Shown: piece by piece, positions 13,501-25,380 of the stretch
Layout: every line of letters begins with the position of its first letter
Position numbering within the stretch: the first letter of the stretch is position 1
Translations under genes and position numbers: made by a program
Assembly: GCA_902729315.2 (NCBI GenBank)
Contig: LR746278.1
Location: 4,783,501 to 4,847,500 of the forward strand
Direction: 5' to 3'
DNA: 64,000 nucleotides
From: Spirodela intermedia
Taxonomy: Eukaryota > Streptophyta > Magnoliopsida > Alismatales > Araceae
The notes under the pieces: generated by a model
Database searches by the model: none
What the model saw: only the letters and a program-made list of their open reading frames with translations
Told to the model about the DNA's origin: nothing

Positions 13501-13707
13501 AGAAGAAGACTCCTTGGACCAGGTGGAGGAAAGGACAGTCCACCCATTTACCAGGCTCCGGGCGAATTCCCGCAGCGCCTGCTGGTCGCCGGAATCGCAA
13601 GGGGCCAGAGTGGGGGAGGAAGAACCCACAACCGAGAAGAGGAAGAAAGCCGCGCAGCAGGCAGCCAGGGGAAAGAAAGACGCCGCCTTGTTCCTGAAAG
13701 CACCCAT
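10516..13707 (-). CDS. Phytosulfokine receptor-like LRR receptor kinase
   Basis: Single-exon gene of 1063 residues. Family role: a plasma-membrane receptor for sulfated peptide hormones (phytosulfokine/PSY type) that signals with BAK1-type co-receptors. Order seen: signal peptide (about 1-27), paired-cysteine LRR N-cap (SCCSWEGVTC), about 20 LRRs, and an island near residues 548-575 containing MPLFVKRNQTANALQYNQ, which resembles the PSKR island. Next come the final LRRs, a transmembrane helix near 707-729 and a kinase from about 785. Kinase marks are GCGGFG near 792, HRDVKSSN near 908, DFGLSR, and GTLGYIPPEY in the activation segment, so it looks like an active RD kinase. I chose the Met at 13705-13707 because it starts the signal peptide. 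The frame is open for 31 more codons upstream, to 13800. The C-terminal kinase is closer to PSKR1 than to PSYR1. Its GC content is far above that of its surroundings. Confidence 0.93.
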   Translation of the reverse strand: MGAFRNKAASFFPLAACCAAFFLFSVVGSSSPTLAPCDSGDQQALREFARSLVNGWTVLSSTWSKESSSCCSWEGVTCTEGINGGAAAVEVARVTDLRLPGRGLDGFISSSLGRLEQLANLDLSRNFLRGALPPELSGLVQLHLLNLSFNALSGPVGPAIAGLTSARFIDLSSNYFNGTDLSELGGFTSLITFNVSNNTFSGPVGRRLCLGSGSIQVLDLSMNRFSGQISDEGISGCGAVLRELYLDDNSFSGDLPGSLFDLAALESLSLSSNSFSGFLPERLRKLSKLSVLALQENSFSGALPDVFDSLTQLRRFFAHSNLFSGGLPSSLSRCLSLEELNLRNNSLGSGGGSTPATDLDFSQLTRLSSLDLAANGFSGPLPVGIAGSLWLKTLSLAKNGFTGAVPDAYGNLLSLSFLSLSNNSLSDLGGSLKVLRRCGNLTTLILTRNFRGEELPADVVGFQSLKILALGNCALSGRIPVWLANCRKLEVLDISWNRLHGDIPPWLGHLESLFYLDISNNSLSGPIPLSLTSLKSLISPTASPLGTVIGMPLFVKRNQTANALQYNQISSFPPALYLNDNGITGPILPEFGQLKQLHVLDLSNNNITGTIPDSISGMQNLEILELSRNQLHGPIPRSLNSLSFLSKFSAAHNNLSGEIPDGVQFSSFPISSFEGNPGLCGGPTPPCNRSSAVGSSPPPASPSKMGRRAMLGITISIGIGVACLLAAVVLRLSRKEEGCPAGEAGLEEGTNRTSDPAGSKLVLFFHSSGSKELTISDLLRSTNNFDQANIIGCGGFGLVYKSSLPDGTQAAIKRLSSDCGQMEREFQAEVEALSRAQHKNLVSLKGYCKFGHDRLLIYSYMENGSLDYWLHERVDGGALLRWDARLRIALGAARGLAYLHTICDPNIIHRDVKSSNILLDESFEAHLADFGLSRLICPYDTHVTTDLVGTLGYIPPEYAQTLTATLKGDVYSFGIVLLELLTGRRPVDVCRAKGSRDLVSWVLQMKSEGKVEQVFDPLIWSKSLERQLRAVLVTACKCISVDPRSRPSIEEVVSWLDGAGGNS

Positions 13708-15166
13708 TTTGCTCCGATTCTCTACACTCCGTGGCCTCTGATCGACGGTGCCATCCCCCACTCGCGCAGCCGCGTCCGCGGTCCACAAAACAAATGACAA
13801 GGATTGGGGAAAGACCAGGGTTTATCTTTCGGCGGCCGATTTAGTTGGCGCAGCCGGGAAAAAGCCGCCGGCAGGTCAAAAGGGTGGTGGAGAAAGGAAG
13901 GCGAAGGCGGCCTGGTGGATGGTGCAGGGATGGTGCAGAAGGGCCGAACTCTCCCAAAGAAGACAGGCCGGTAAAGAGACACAGAGGGATAGAAAAACAC
14001 CCTGTGGAGGAAGCAAAATCTCTCCCCTGCCAAAACAGATCCACGAGCACTCCCTTTTTACAACTCCTCCGGAGCCTCCATCCTCCTTCCCCCTGGTGTA
14101 TTCTTTCTCAGATCCTGTGCTTCCTCCAAGCTCAGTGGTTCAAGGGTTCTCTGCTCCTGATGGGGAGCAGAACCCAAAACTTTTCGCCGCTCCAATCATG
14201 GGAAGAAAAAGAAAGGAAGAAGGCAGCAGAAAAGGGTACGCCAGAAGAAAGATCACAATGCCAGTGGGAGTCCACCCTCTGCAAGAGGACGATAGGGGAG
14301 GGGGAGGCGGGTCCACCTTTGCTTCTTCCTCCCCTCCGTGTTTTCTTCCATTATTATAATTGATCTAGTCCTGCCATTAATGGGCACCGAGGGGAATGGA
14401 AAGGCCACTTGGAAGCCACCACCTTTAGCAGTTCTCAAGTCACAGGAACGATGCGTCCCTTTGTTTATTGCAGCGTGGTGGTTGGTTTCCCCGTCGTTAC
14501 CATTGTTTACCGAGGCCTCCATTATGAACCTGGCAGGGGCAGCCCAAGTGCTCCTCTGCCTAGACATTCTCCGGCCGCACCGGCAAATGGAGCGAAGAGA
14601 AAGAGGGGCTGCCTTGGCGGGGAGGTGACGGCGGCGCGCGCTGCGAGACAGACAAGTCTTGGAGTCAAAAGAGGGAAGGAAGGTTCCCGTTGGAAGGCAG
14701 GCGGTGACAATCGCCCCAAATTCACGGATCGGGGTGAGATGAGAATCGGGTGGCGGAGCGGCGGTGAGTTCCCGGGAACCGCCGGCGACGGGTCAACCTC
14801 CGCCGCGTCCGCCTGGTTCTCCGGGTCAACCTCCGCCTTTCTCCACGTGAAACCCTTCGTTCATCACCCTTCCCGACCTTTTCCTCCTGTGCCCGTCCTC
14901 CGTCCGTCCGCTCGAGTCCCCCCACAGATAAGGTCTTGGTCTTTGCTTCTTCAACCCAGCAGAAGGATATTTTAACTGCCTGGGAACCATTTCGAGAGAG
15001 ACGAGCTCGTGCCCATAAGTGGAGGATTTCCTCACTGCGGCGAGGCGAAGAGGAGGTGAGGATGGGCATGAGGGAGGCTTTAATTATGAAACCTGTATGC
15101 AACAACTTATATTTATCACGTTGACCGGCAGCCTGTTTCGAAACAATTGTTTTGATGGCAAGGTCT

Positions 15167-15192
15167 AGAGAGAGAGAGAGAGAGAGAGAGAG
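15167..15192. repeat. (GA)n microsatellite
   Basis: About 26 bases of uninterrupted AG dinucleotides in the PSKR-like upstream region. Confidence 0.9.
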
Positions 15193-15662
15193 TACCGATT
15201 CCTTTTTGCGTCATGTTCAAGCTGAGGTTGGGTGGGGTGAGCTTGGTCTTCATAGGTCTCAGATCCATGAGTGGAATCTAGTCCTGGCCATTCTTCGGGC
15301 CTAGATCATTATATCGTGTGCATATTTCATACGTCCTTTTCAAGCAAACATATGTTCTTTTGAATAAAACATATGTCTAAGGATTATGTTAATCTTCTAT
15401 CTATCCAAAAGCTAGGTGCTGTGAATGACTAGACAAAGTTTCTTTTTAAAGTAAAATTGATCAAACCTGGTGCCATTCCTGAATAGAATCGTGTTACTCT
15501 GTCGAAACCTATGAACGAAGCCATGGGATATAATCGTGCACATATAACAAATGTTAATAAAAGCTTTTGTTTCCCATTAAATAAACATGCATAGAGAGAT
15601 ATGGACATGCACAAAAAATGCGAGAATCTGTAAGATATATGAGTTGGATTTGTATAGATATC

Positions 15663-15692
15663 GAGAGAGAAAGAGAGAGAGAGAGAGAGAGA
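15663..15692. repeat. (GA)n microsatellite
   Basis: GA dinucleotide run with one interruption (GAAAGA). It forms a cluster with the neighbouring array at 15752-15855. Confidence 0.85.
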
Positions 15693-15751
15693 CGTCTGCA
15701 CATTTGCAGGTGATAGAGAGATTTATTGATGAATCGATTTATGTATTTTGC

Positions 15752-15786
15752 GTGAGAGAGAGGGAGATAGGGATAGGGGAGAGGGA

Positions 15787-15844
<58 letters not shown>

Positions 15845-15855
15845 GCGAGAGAGAC
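15752..15855. repeat. Compound (GA)n array
   Basis: About 100 bases of GA repeats, interrupted by GGGA at the left and GCGA at the right. Open frames through it on both strands are repeat artefacts. Confidence 0.9.
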
Positions 15856-17303
15856 TTATTGTTCGCGTAACACCATCGAGGGAGCGTGAGAAAGGAGTAT
15901 ATCCGTGAACTTATTGTCTGCGCGTGAGGGTCCAGTGGTGGATGCAATTGCCGGTAACTCATAAACGCCTGTATGGAGCTTGAACTCACGGGGAAGAATG
16001 TCAAAGCCATGGATATGCAAGCCGAAGATAACTTTTATTACACCAGTTGAAGGTCAATGGTGGGACCAATTAATGCGATCATAGTAGCGGAGCTCTCATT
16101 CAACCAAGAAAAGAAAAAGGAAAAATACTAGTGGGGCTTTTATTATAATAATGGCTCCACCCCATCTCGGGTTAACCATCAAAAGGTAACGGGGATGGCG
16201 AAAGAATGGGGATGTAAATGTTTTGACTTCCAGCGTTCCCTTCCTTGACGAGATGGGATGTCACTCTCACCAAAGCCGTACCATTTTTTACTTGGAGAGA
16301 TATATAAATCTGTATTTAATTATATTTCATTAATGAATAAATTAGGCTTTAGATTGAGCTTGGAAAATACTTGCTGATGCCCGGAATACTGAAATAAAAA
16401 TGTCGTCATCCTCATAAATGAAACGTACAAGACCAATCTAAGAGATGAAGAAGAACATGATACACTTATTTTGACTGAGAATTTTTGAACCATGAGATCA
16501 GGATGTTGTCATGCTATCCGTACACCTTTGACTGGGAGATGAAATAGGACTTTTCTTGCCTCTTTGACCTAATTTTGTTCTGATGTTGGCCAAATTCATA
16601 TGTGGGTAATAGTAATTTTATACCAACATAAATATTTTGTGGCAAATTGTTGGCTTGGATCATTGCTCTAAAATCTAAGACTAAGGCATTGTTACAAATT
16701 TGCTTGTGTATATCAACACTTGCTTCTATCTACTCTCTAAGAACACTACACTTTCAGTTCCACAAAACCAATTTTTTTGCAACAACAACTAATTACTAAG
16801 CTTACCTCTCTGGAAATTTCACCTAAAAATTATCTCCTCGATTCATAGCTTTAGGTGGGCCAAGGCTGATTACAAAGATCACTTATCTTAAATATTTGAA
16901 TCATGTACATAAATTCAAAGAAGATGAGGTCAAATTGCTCTTGATTTGATTTTCAATCTTTATGTCAAAAATCTATCTCACTGTTAGAGATGTCATTGAA
17001 GTGAGATTGAAGAAGATCATGTTTGGATCAAGATTTGCAACCTAAATTATTGCTACTTTGTTGTTAAACCAAGGTTCAAAGATTGCTGTAATGTGTATAT
17101 AATTTTCTTCAAAAATAGTCCAAAATAAGCTTAGATTGTAGATAAATCTAAGTTACAGCATTCCCTTTTTTTTTTGTAGTTATTCAATATTAAGTTATGA
17201 AATTAGTTAGAGATTTGAACAGTTATAAACCAATAAAAGTATCATCTAAGAGTTTGGATATCTTTATAAGATTAAGCAAATAATGAGAGCTGTTAACTAA
17301 TAA

Positions 17304-17328
17304 CATATATATATATATATATATATAC
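17304..17328. repeat. (AT)n microsatellite
   Basis: About 24 bases of alternating AT in AT-rich intergenic DNA. Confidence 0.85.
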
Positions 17329-19242
17329 GAATTAAAGGGTTTCAACGTTTCTAATAAGAATATGTTATCATTAAAATGGAATCATAAATACATCTCAAAA
17401 TAAAGTAATGAATTTGAAACCTTATCACATATAAATCACCTCAAATAAAATATGAGCATGAAGTAGACATACTTGATCTTGAATCAATATTTGACATCAC
17501 TTTAAATATTAGTGGCTTATAATATCTCAGAAATAATTTCAAGTAATATTTTAATAATATTTTAAAAATTGAACGATCATTTTACAATTCAAATTCAACC
17601 AATTACTTTTGTAGAAAAAGTGATCAGAAGCTTGGTATGAATATTTATTTCAGATCGTAGACATCTAAGATACTAAATCACGTTTCATATGAATATTTAT
17701 TTCAAATATTGGCACGAATTTAATGTTTAAATCGTTACTTTCCAGTAGTACTTTTTAAAGTTATTAGCAATTCATCAATATTACGAAAGTAATGATTTCA
17801 AGTAGGAGATTTATCATAATTTCACAATCCAAAACATTCATAGGATTCTCTTTTAGACACTTGACATCATATTGTAATCACTCAAGGAAATTGACTAATT
17901 ATTCAGTTATTGACCTCTTAGAGTTAAGAATCTTAGGGTGAAATTCTATGGAACCTAAACCCAATAATCAATGGTATGATAAAATTCTCAACATAGTGGA
18001 ACCCAAGAGCATAGATTGTATTTAGAGAATAGATGTAAGTAGGGGGTAAGACATAAGATTGTCATTCTACAAACTAAACATGAGATTGTGTGAATATAAA
18101 TAATATTATTTTTAATTTTATTGATTCTAAATTTTAAAAATAATATTATTTTCATCAATTAGGGATGTGTTCTTATTGACTGCATTTTAGGGTATTTTTT
18201 GCTTCTAAAATCCCCCTTTCCTTACCAACTAGTCACGTGTGAGATAAATAGAAGCCATTATAAAATTTGAGTTTAATCTCCACCAAAATTTGATATACTA
18301 GGGCCATAGAAAATCCATAACCTCAAGTGTTTAAATGACAGGTCAAATATTTTAGAGGCTAAATTAATGTTCTAGTCATAAGTCATCTCAATCATGGGTT
18401 AAACTATCATTTAGAAAGGAGTAAGTGTACTTTCCTTCATTCTATATCCTTCTACCTTTGTCCATCTATAATGTAGAAGCTAGAATGCTGGATCATCATA
18501 CGCTTATGAAGCCATATGATAGAAGAAAAGGATAGGAATCAATGGTTGAATGATGATTTATCCAAAAACCTATCCATTTAAAGTTTTTTTTTTTCACCAG
18601 AAGTTTGGAAACTTATAAAAAAATTATATAATTTCTGAAAATTTTCCAATAATTATTGCACATCTAGTAGTTTCTCTTGAATTATGTCTTAATAATTTTA
18701 TCAACCTATTAAATGTAACTGAGAAGAAAATGATATTAAAAAATAGCATCTTATAAGGGGAACCAAATGTTCTACAGCATGGTTGACACAACAAATATCC
18801 TCTAGAGCATTATTGACTTTGCAAGAAACCAGTTTTCTAGGGATTTGACTCGAGATTTGGGGAGTCGTGCAGTTCGTGGAAGGTGAGGCTCGTACTTAGT
18901 GCACCAATGGATGCCTTTCAATAGTTAAGCCTAACTACATAGTGAAGAGCACATATAGTAAGTATCATGTCGTCAACTGTCTATCATATATGTACCAAGA
19001 AAAGTTCATTGGCGTCTGAACACAATTCGAAATTTATGATAAATGTATTTTAAAGTATTTTTAAAAATCAGATAAATGTGGATGCCAGATTATCTCTCTC
19101 TCTGTATTTTGGGTAATATTAGACATTTTATGGTAGGCATTAATATAGTCCCTCTGCTCCGCAGTTCTCTCCGAAGGAGGGGTTCTGTTTCCGCCTTCTT
19201 CTCTTGTTGTGGTCCTCTCATTGTTCCCTCTGCTCGGCCCGG

Positions 19243-22200
19243 ATGGCAGGCAGGGGGCGCCACCGGATGGGCGGCGGCGGCGGCGGCGGCGGCGGCGCGC
19301 CTCCAAGGTCATTCCACGAGCCTGGCCTTCCTCCTTTCGGCAGGCCTGCTCACTCCGGCCTCCTTGACGACCACATGGACGGGCCCTTTCCCCGACTCGG
19401 TGGCCCTCCACTTCGGCCGCTCCACCCCGCCGTCATCGAGGAGCAGCTCGCAGCTCAGCATCAGGAGATTCAGGGTTTGCTTATTGACAACCAGCGCCTC
19501 GCTGCCACGCATGTCGCCCTCAAGCAGGAGCTCGCCGCCGCCCAGCACGAACTGCGGCGAGTGGCACACGCCGTCGGTGCTATGCATGCCAATAACGATT
19601 CTCAGCTCAGAGAGGTACTGCTGATGACGACCCTATATTTTTACATTCTCTACTTTTGAGGATACCGTCTGCCAGTGATACCTAAACCCAAAACCATCGT
19701 GCGAAGATTAAAACCTAGCTGTAAACATATATCATTGGAGAAAATTCTGGTAAAATAACTCCCCGCTTGAGGTATAGTGGAACCCTTACCGCTTGAGAGA
19801 AAATCCTCATTTGATGAAAACATTTCCGACTATAACATGAGATTTTCATTTCTTGGAAGTCTTCTTGGAGTCTTGATATCATGAGAATACCTTTCGCTTT
19901 CGTTAAACTGTTGTGGGGGAGGGACAGATTTTCATCTAAGGATTCCGCAAACCTTCCGAATGTTACCTTCTGAAGAATTTTCTTCCTTTTATCTACTAGG
20001 AGGTAGATAAGTACACCATCGTGATGGAGTTTCATTTTTGTTTCTTTTTCGAAATATAATTTTGAGTGAGAGAAGATGTATGAGAAGTCCATGAAACTGG
20101 AATCAGAGCTCAGGGTGGCTGAGGCCATGAAGGCAGAGCTCATGCAGGTTCGTGGAGACATCCAGAAGCTCAATTCGGTCAGGCAGGAGTTGACAGAGCA
20201 GGTTCAGGTTCTTAGCCAGGACGTGACCAGGGCCACTGCAGACCTTCAACAGACTCCATTGTTGAAGGCAGAAGTTGAAAACATGAAACAGGAAGTTCAG
20301 CGTGTCAGGTAAAGTGGATTTGAGCCCTTCTTATCCATTCGTTTCTCCAAAAGCATCTGTATGATATTGTGTAGTCGGTTTCTTCTCAATGCAAAGTACA
20401 TTAGTCCATGAGCTCTGGGAATGCTCAAGATACAATTTTTTTTGGAAATGAAGAACTCAAGTAAAGAAAAAAGGTTGAAAAGTTTGGACACCCATTAAAT
20501 GATTCCATTGCTGTCCTATCGAATTCTGAGGAAGGGAGAATGTACCCGTGACATGAAAGAAGCAGCTCTATCCAGAGCTTGGTTCGGATCAATCAGGGCC
20601 AGCTGGCGGCAGGCTGGCCCGGTTCATTGACATACCTGAACTGAATCTCCATAGCATTACTCTTTTCAGTAGGTGATATCGAGAAAGAGGCCGAAGTTTT
20701 GGCTAAAACCTCATTGTAGAAGCCTTCAGTTGAGGTTCCCCACTTTTGAAGACCTCATAAAATTTACCGGTGTCATCCATTTCAAACTATGATGACAAGG
20801 TCTGTGATCCAGTCTCCAAAAGGATGTGAGATCTACACCTGTGAATAGAACACTATTCCAGCACAGCAAAAAGAAGTTGTTGTCTGGTAAACCTCCAACT
20901 ACACAAGAATACTCAGAGACAACCTGAAAAGGATAATTTTATTTCTTTGTGATTTGAAAGCGAATGAAAAAAGAATCAAGAGATGGAATATCCCCTTATG
21001 TGCAACCTCCTCAATTGTTTCCCTTTTGCAATTATGGGGCTGTAAAAATCTTCATTTTAATTGTCAACTACCCTATTCAGTTGGCTATGCTATTTTTTCT
21101 GATAGGTTCATTCCCATTGGGACCGCTGCCCTGTGCTCCCTCCCAGATGCAAGGAGGTCTTCCATGTATTAGAGAAGGAAACATTTAATAATCTGATGTA
21201 TTTTCATTACTTGAGGGTAAACACCTCTGGAATTGCCATTCCATTCTTTCTTATCAATTGAGGGTCCTTAAGATCATGGGGTAAAATTGAGGAGTTTAAC
21301 AGATTTAAGCATTTTCCTTCAATTGATGATGAGGTTGAAATGGCGTCAAAATAAATTGCTGCTAAGTTTTCATACCTGGGAATTCTATTAAGTTTTCTAG
21401 CTGCTTTTGTTGAGATTCAAAGATGTATCATCCAAATGCGCTGCAAATGGAAGTCTGTCCCTTGCCAGGAACTTAACTTGGTAAATGGTCTATCTTATCC
21501 GTCTATCTTTATCCCACTTGATTTTGTCCTGCTGAATTCTTATGATGCCTGTTTGGTTGCCAGTGAGGTATTAATCGATGAGGATGTTTCAAAAGGGAAT
21601 TGCGACAGCCCAGGCCAGCTTGTCATGCTTCTTAAAATTCACTGATGGTGGTGACTGTCTCTGAAATTTCTGGGAGATTGCAAAATATTGTTAGGTTCGC
21701 TACCTGCACAGTCACTAGTCTTTCATCTAGCTCCATAGTAAGTGTTGAGGGGGATAGTGCATGGTACAAAAGTAATTGCTGTTGCCTATGGTGGCTGTAG
21801 TAGGTCTGGCTTGAACTGGAAATTTATGGATTACATGTCTAGTTCGGAATACGAGTAGGGAGATAAAGCGAGGATTGAGGAATGGATTAATGAATGTATA
21901 GAGGTGAAAAAAAGAGTTGGATATGGCTTTATGCCTGATGAAGAAGATGATGAACGACTTTATATTCTTTGCAATTTTTTTAAGCTATTAGCAAATGAAT
22001 GATGGCCCTTTGTCTTTCTTTACCAGTCCTAGTACCTATGAACCTACTTACATACCCTGACTTGTACATTAATGAACCTGTCAAGGTCCTTGGCCAGAAT
22101 AATGGTAACAAACAACTAGGTAACTTCTATACAGCCTTGAACCTGTCGTGAAATCATGAGCATATTAAAATTTGAGAATGGGGCCAGTGTCAGTTTCTCT

Positions 22201-25109
22201 GGGTGCATCTGAGCTTGGGATATTCGTGTGCTACGATAATTGTTCTGAAAGATCGTTGAAGTTGAAATTAAAATAAGAAGACGTGGGCTTTTTGCGATTT
22301 GAGGTATCTCTGAACGACTTCAACAGAAAAACTATTGATTTTTTTTCAGCGGTGGCCTGTTAGGTGTTTTCTACTTAATGTGACTGATATTTGGACGCTT
22401 AAAAACAGTGTGAAATTGTACTGACTTGGACGAGCTTAGCATTTTGTTCCATGAATCTATGGATTGAAGGATTCTACAAACGTATTCCTGCTTTGGAAAC
22501 CCTTGAGCTTCGAACTTGGTTATTATCATAGATATCTAGGATTGGAATCACAAAAATCCATTTGTCTGAGTTGGACCAGGGCAGCAAATTATGCTTGAGA
22601 TGACTAACCAGTGGGCATGTAAAAATCTTCTTTCAATATGAGTTGTAGAACTAAAGGACATGTGTCAAATTTATCTTGGACCGCTAAAGTGTTCAACAAA
22701 ATTGGTAAGCATGCTAACAAGGATATTACTACCAAGGGTTTTTCATCTAGATTTGACTAAATTTATTATGTTATTAATCTGGCTTTAGAAGGATGTTAGT
22801 AAATATTCCCCCTGGCTTTATTCTATTTACTACACTATACAGTAACCTGCATTCGTTGTCATGAGCCTATTTCTCAAAGTGGTAGCCTCACCGTATGTTT
22901 CAGAGAGCCAACCTTGCAGCAGATTGGCATGGGGTTACACAGATAAATTTGTAGTAGTGACCTTTTATCCCTGGGTATGTTGCTTCACCTCCTCGAATTT
23001 AATGGAGTCGCTCCTCTCTTGTAATCTGAACCCTTTTAAGGCACTGTAGCTAGTGCAACTTTTCGATGTAGGAAGAACAGAATCACATGCAAATCCGTAT
23101 TCCTATGTGTGTGTGATTTTCTCTTTCTCCATTTCCTCTAATTTGATGTTCTATATTTTTCGTCTCTAATTCCTACGTTGGTTGGGCTCCTGACTCTCTC
23201 CTTATTCATTGTCAAAGCATCCATCAAACGCTAAACTTCTAGGCAAAATAATCCTTTCCTGTGTTTCCCTATACCCTTGTCATCGTTGAATCTTTGGTTT
23301 GCGATTCTTCACATGACCTTCTGTGTGTTCTTGAAATTGGATAGGAAATCTAGATGACCAATTACTGACGCATATGACATGATTGTTTGCATATAACATG
23401 CCCGATGAATGCGAGGGTTTACTACCAAGGGTTTTTCATCTGGATGACCAATGACTGATGCATGAACCCTTGCCACTTATCTTTCCTTACTATGTCAACT
23501 CTGAGTGTACAATGGGTATAATCGGTTTTACCTGCACTGCAGTTGCTTTTGAACATTCTGAAATTTATTCCAGAATCCTGGGACGTTCCCCTGATGGGTG
23601 GAAAGAAAAGAAAAGGACGCACTCGCCATTATAAGCAACAAAAATGGGAAGGGTCAATTGTTTATTCGGAAGTCCTCTTTTTTGTATAGGTCTGCTATTG
23701 AGCATGAAAAGAAAGGATATGCTGACAATTTCGAGCAAGGCCATGTGATGGAGAAGAATTTGATTGCAATGGCCCGTGAGGTGGAGAAACTACGAGCAGA
23801 GGTTGCTAATGTTGAGAAGAGAGCACAACCTACGGGTACCATTAACACAGGTTCTTGGCATTTAAATTTTCTTACCTATTTTTATGGCATGCTATTATTC
23901 ACTGAAGCCTCATTTTGATTCAAGATTTGTAAATAATGCAATCAGGCTTCCGAGTTCCATATTTCCTTTGACACTGATGTACTCTTTTGTTCGACATACA
24001 TTCTACATCCTTCATCCTTTTGTTATATTACTAATTTTTTAGCGTGATTATACTTTTCTTCACAAGAAACATGTTGTGTGCATTGGTTGTTTTTTCTTAA
24101 CAATTAATTACCACGCTGGGCTTAGATTTCTTCTATTTGATTGTGCTTCAGTTATCGTTTATGCATGGATGATATGCTTGACGAAAGGTCATGACAGATG
24201 GTGTGGAAGGAAACCTCATAGTCATCCTTGGCCTTAAAACACGTTTACACATGCTAATCCTAACCTGCGCATAAGCACATACGGCAATCTGTACCCTAGG
24301 GGACATTTTGTTTTTAAAGTGGCTGTAAAAAGGGTGAATGATTGGTTCTTTTGACTGCATCTTTTTTTTTTTCTTCCTCCACAAGGCATGAAATGCTTTA
24401 AACTTTTGGAGCTCATATACCAAGAAAATTAATGAAAGTTCTTATTCTTAACAAATTCCAGCCAAGTACGAGTTTTTACACATACATATGGCTGGGAGAG
24501 TTTCTGTGCTGCTCTCTTCAGAAAAGGATTACAAAAAAAGGAAAGGAAAGCACAGTAGCAGAAAAATCAAAACTTCCTAAAAAATCTCTACTGTCCGAAG
24601 TTATGGGAAGAATATGTACTAAGCAAAGGAGACATGCTTGGTGATATATCTGTGAATTATCTGACGATTTTCATCAGTAATATTATCAGGAATCAAGAAA
24701 TTGATATTCAAGTGCCATAAAATTTTTGATGAGAAATAAAATTGTGTCTCCCTCATAGAAGTATCAAGTAATGTGCAGTCTAAATAAGGAACATCAGTTA
24801 CGTGATCAAATCAAAGAGTGGTGATGTTTTTTGCCTAATAAGGAAGTAGAATAATCTGTTATTTTAGTGATGCGATGCTTCCTGAATGGCCTACCCCAAA
24901 AAAGTGTATGTAGAGCGCAGGTAACGTCTTGATATATTGACCATCCATCATTGGATTCCATTACATTGAAAAAATTATATGGATAGCTTGTGTTTATCTG
25001 CCGCTAATCATCGCTTCTTCAGGTGCAGGCTATAGCGGCAATTACCTTAACCCCAGTTTGGCATATGGTGGGAATCCATATTCTGCAGCCTACGCCATGA
25101 ATCGCGTAT

Positions 25110-25140
<31 letters not shown>

Positions 25141-25297
25141 CTATCACTGCCCGCATCCTCCCCATAACCTGACTTCCGCTCTCTCATATGGGCATTAATA
25201 GGCTTCTGGGGCACCACCAGAAGCCGCCGACTACAACACCGCTCATGCTTCCTGGGGCGGCGCATACGATGCCCAGCGGACTCATGGCCACAGATGA
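19243..25297 (+). CDS. FLXL1: FLX-like protein 1 (coiled-coil, FLC EXPRESSOR family)
   Basis: Five exons: 19243-19614, 20076-20308, 23690-23850, 25023-25105, 25202-25297. They join in phase to 314 residues, close to the roughly 330 of Arabidopsis FLXL1. Order: a glycine-rich N-terminus (GGC-encoded run), the family block IQGLLIDNQRLAATHVALKQE, a long heptad-rich coiled coil (LYEKSMKLESELR, LTEQVQVLSQDV), the block EHEKKGYADNFE, and a Tyr/Gly/Pro-rich tail ending WGGAYDAQ...GHR. FLX acts with FRIGIDA in activating FLC. FLXL1 is a paralogue whose own role is less clear, and no enzymatic motif is present. I chose the ATG at 19243 because it begins the conserved MAGRGR-type start. Intron 2 is 3.4 kb and intron 4 contains a (CT)n run. 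The assignment rests on the whole conserved core and the tail. Confidence 0.92.
25111..25139. repeat. (CT)n microsatellite in FLXL1 intron 4
   Basis: CT dinucleotide run starting a few bases after the 5' splice site of the last, 96-bp intron. It fills about a third of that intron. Confidence 0.9.
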
Positions 25298-25380
25298 GGG
25301 AGCATGAAGAACGGGACTTTTGACAGGGGTCAAGTATCAATCTCACCTCGACTCTCGCCCCAAACCAGTCTCGGTCGCCT

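Larger units (their letters stand above)
13708..19242. other. Intergenic region between PSKR-like and FLXL1 genes
   Basis: The first 1.3 kb (to about 15.1 kb) is GC-rich and probably holds the promoter and 5' UTR of the PSKR-like gene. Its overlapping open frames on both strands look like composition artefacts. From 15.1 to 19.1 kb the DNA is AT-rich with GA and AT microsatellites and no supported gene. The last 150 bases are probably FLXL1 5' UTR. Confidence 0.5.

Noticed and set aside
10562-13797. Many open frames of 60-270 codons overlapping the PSKR-like gene on both strands
   Set aside because: GC-rich codon bias of the real gene opens the other frames; none has a recognisable domain.
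13708-13800. Upstream Met extending the PSKR-like protein by 31 residues
   Set aside because: The extension would bury the signal peptide; the Met at 13707 puts it at the N-terminus as in the family.
13748-15105. Open frames up to 203 codons on both strands upstream of the PSKR-like gene
   Set aside because: They overlap each other in GC-rich leader DNA, with low-complexity residues and no family features.
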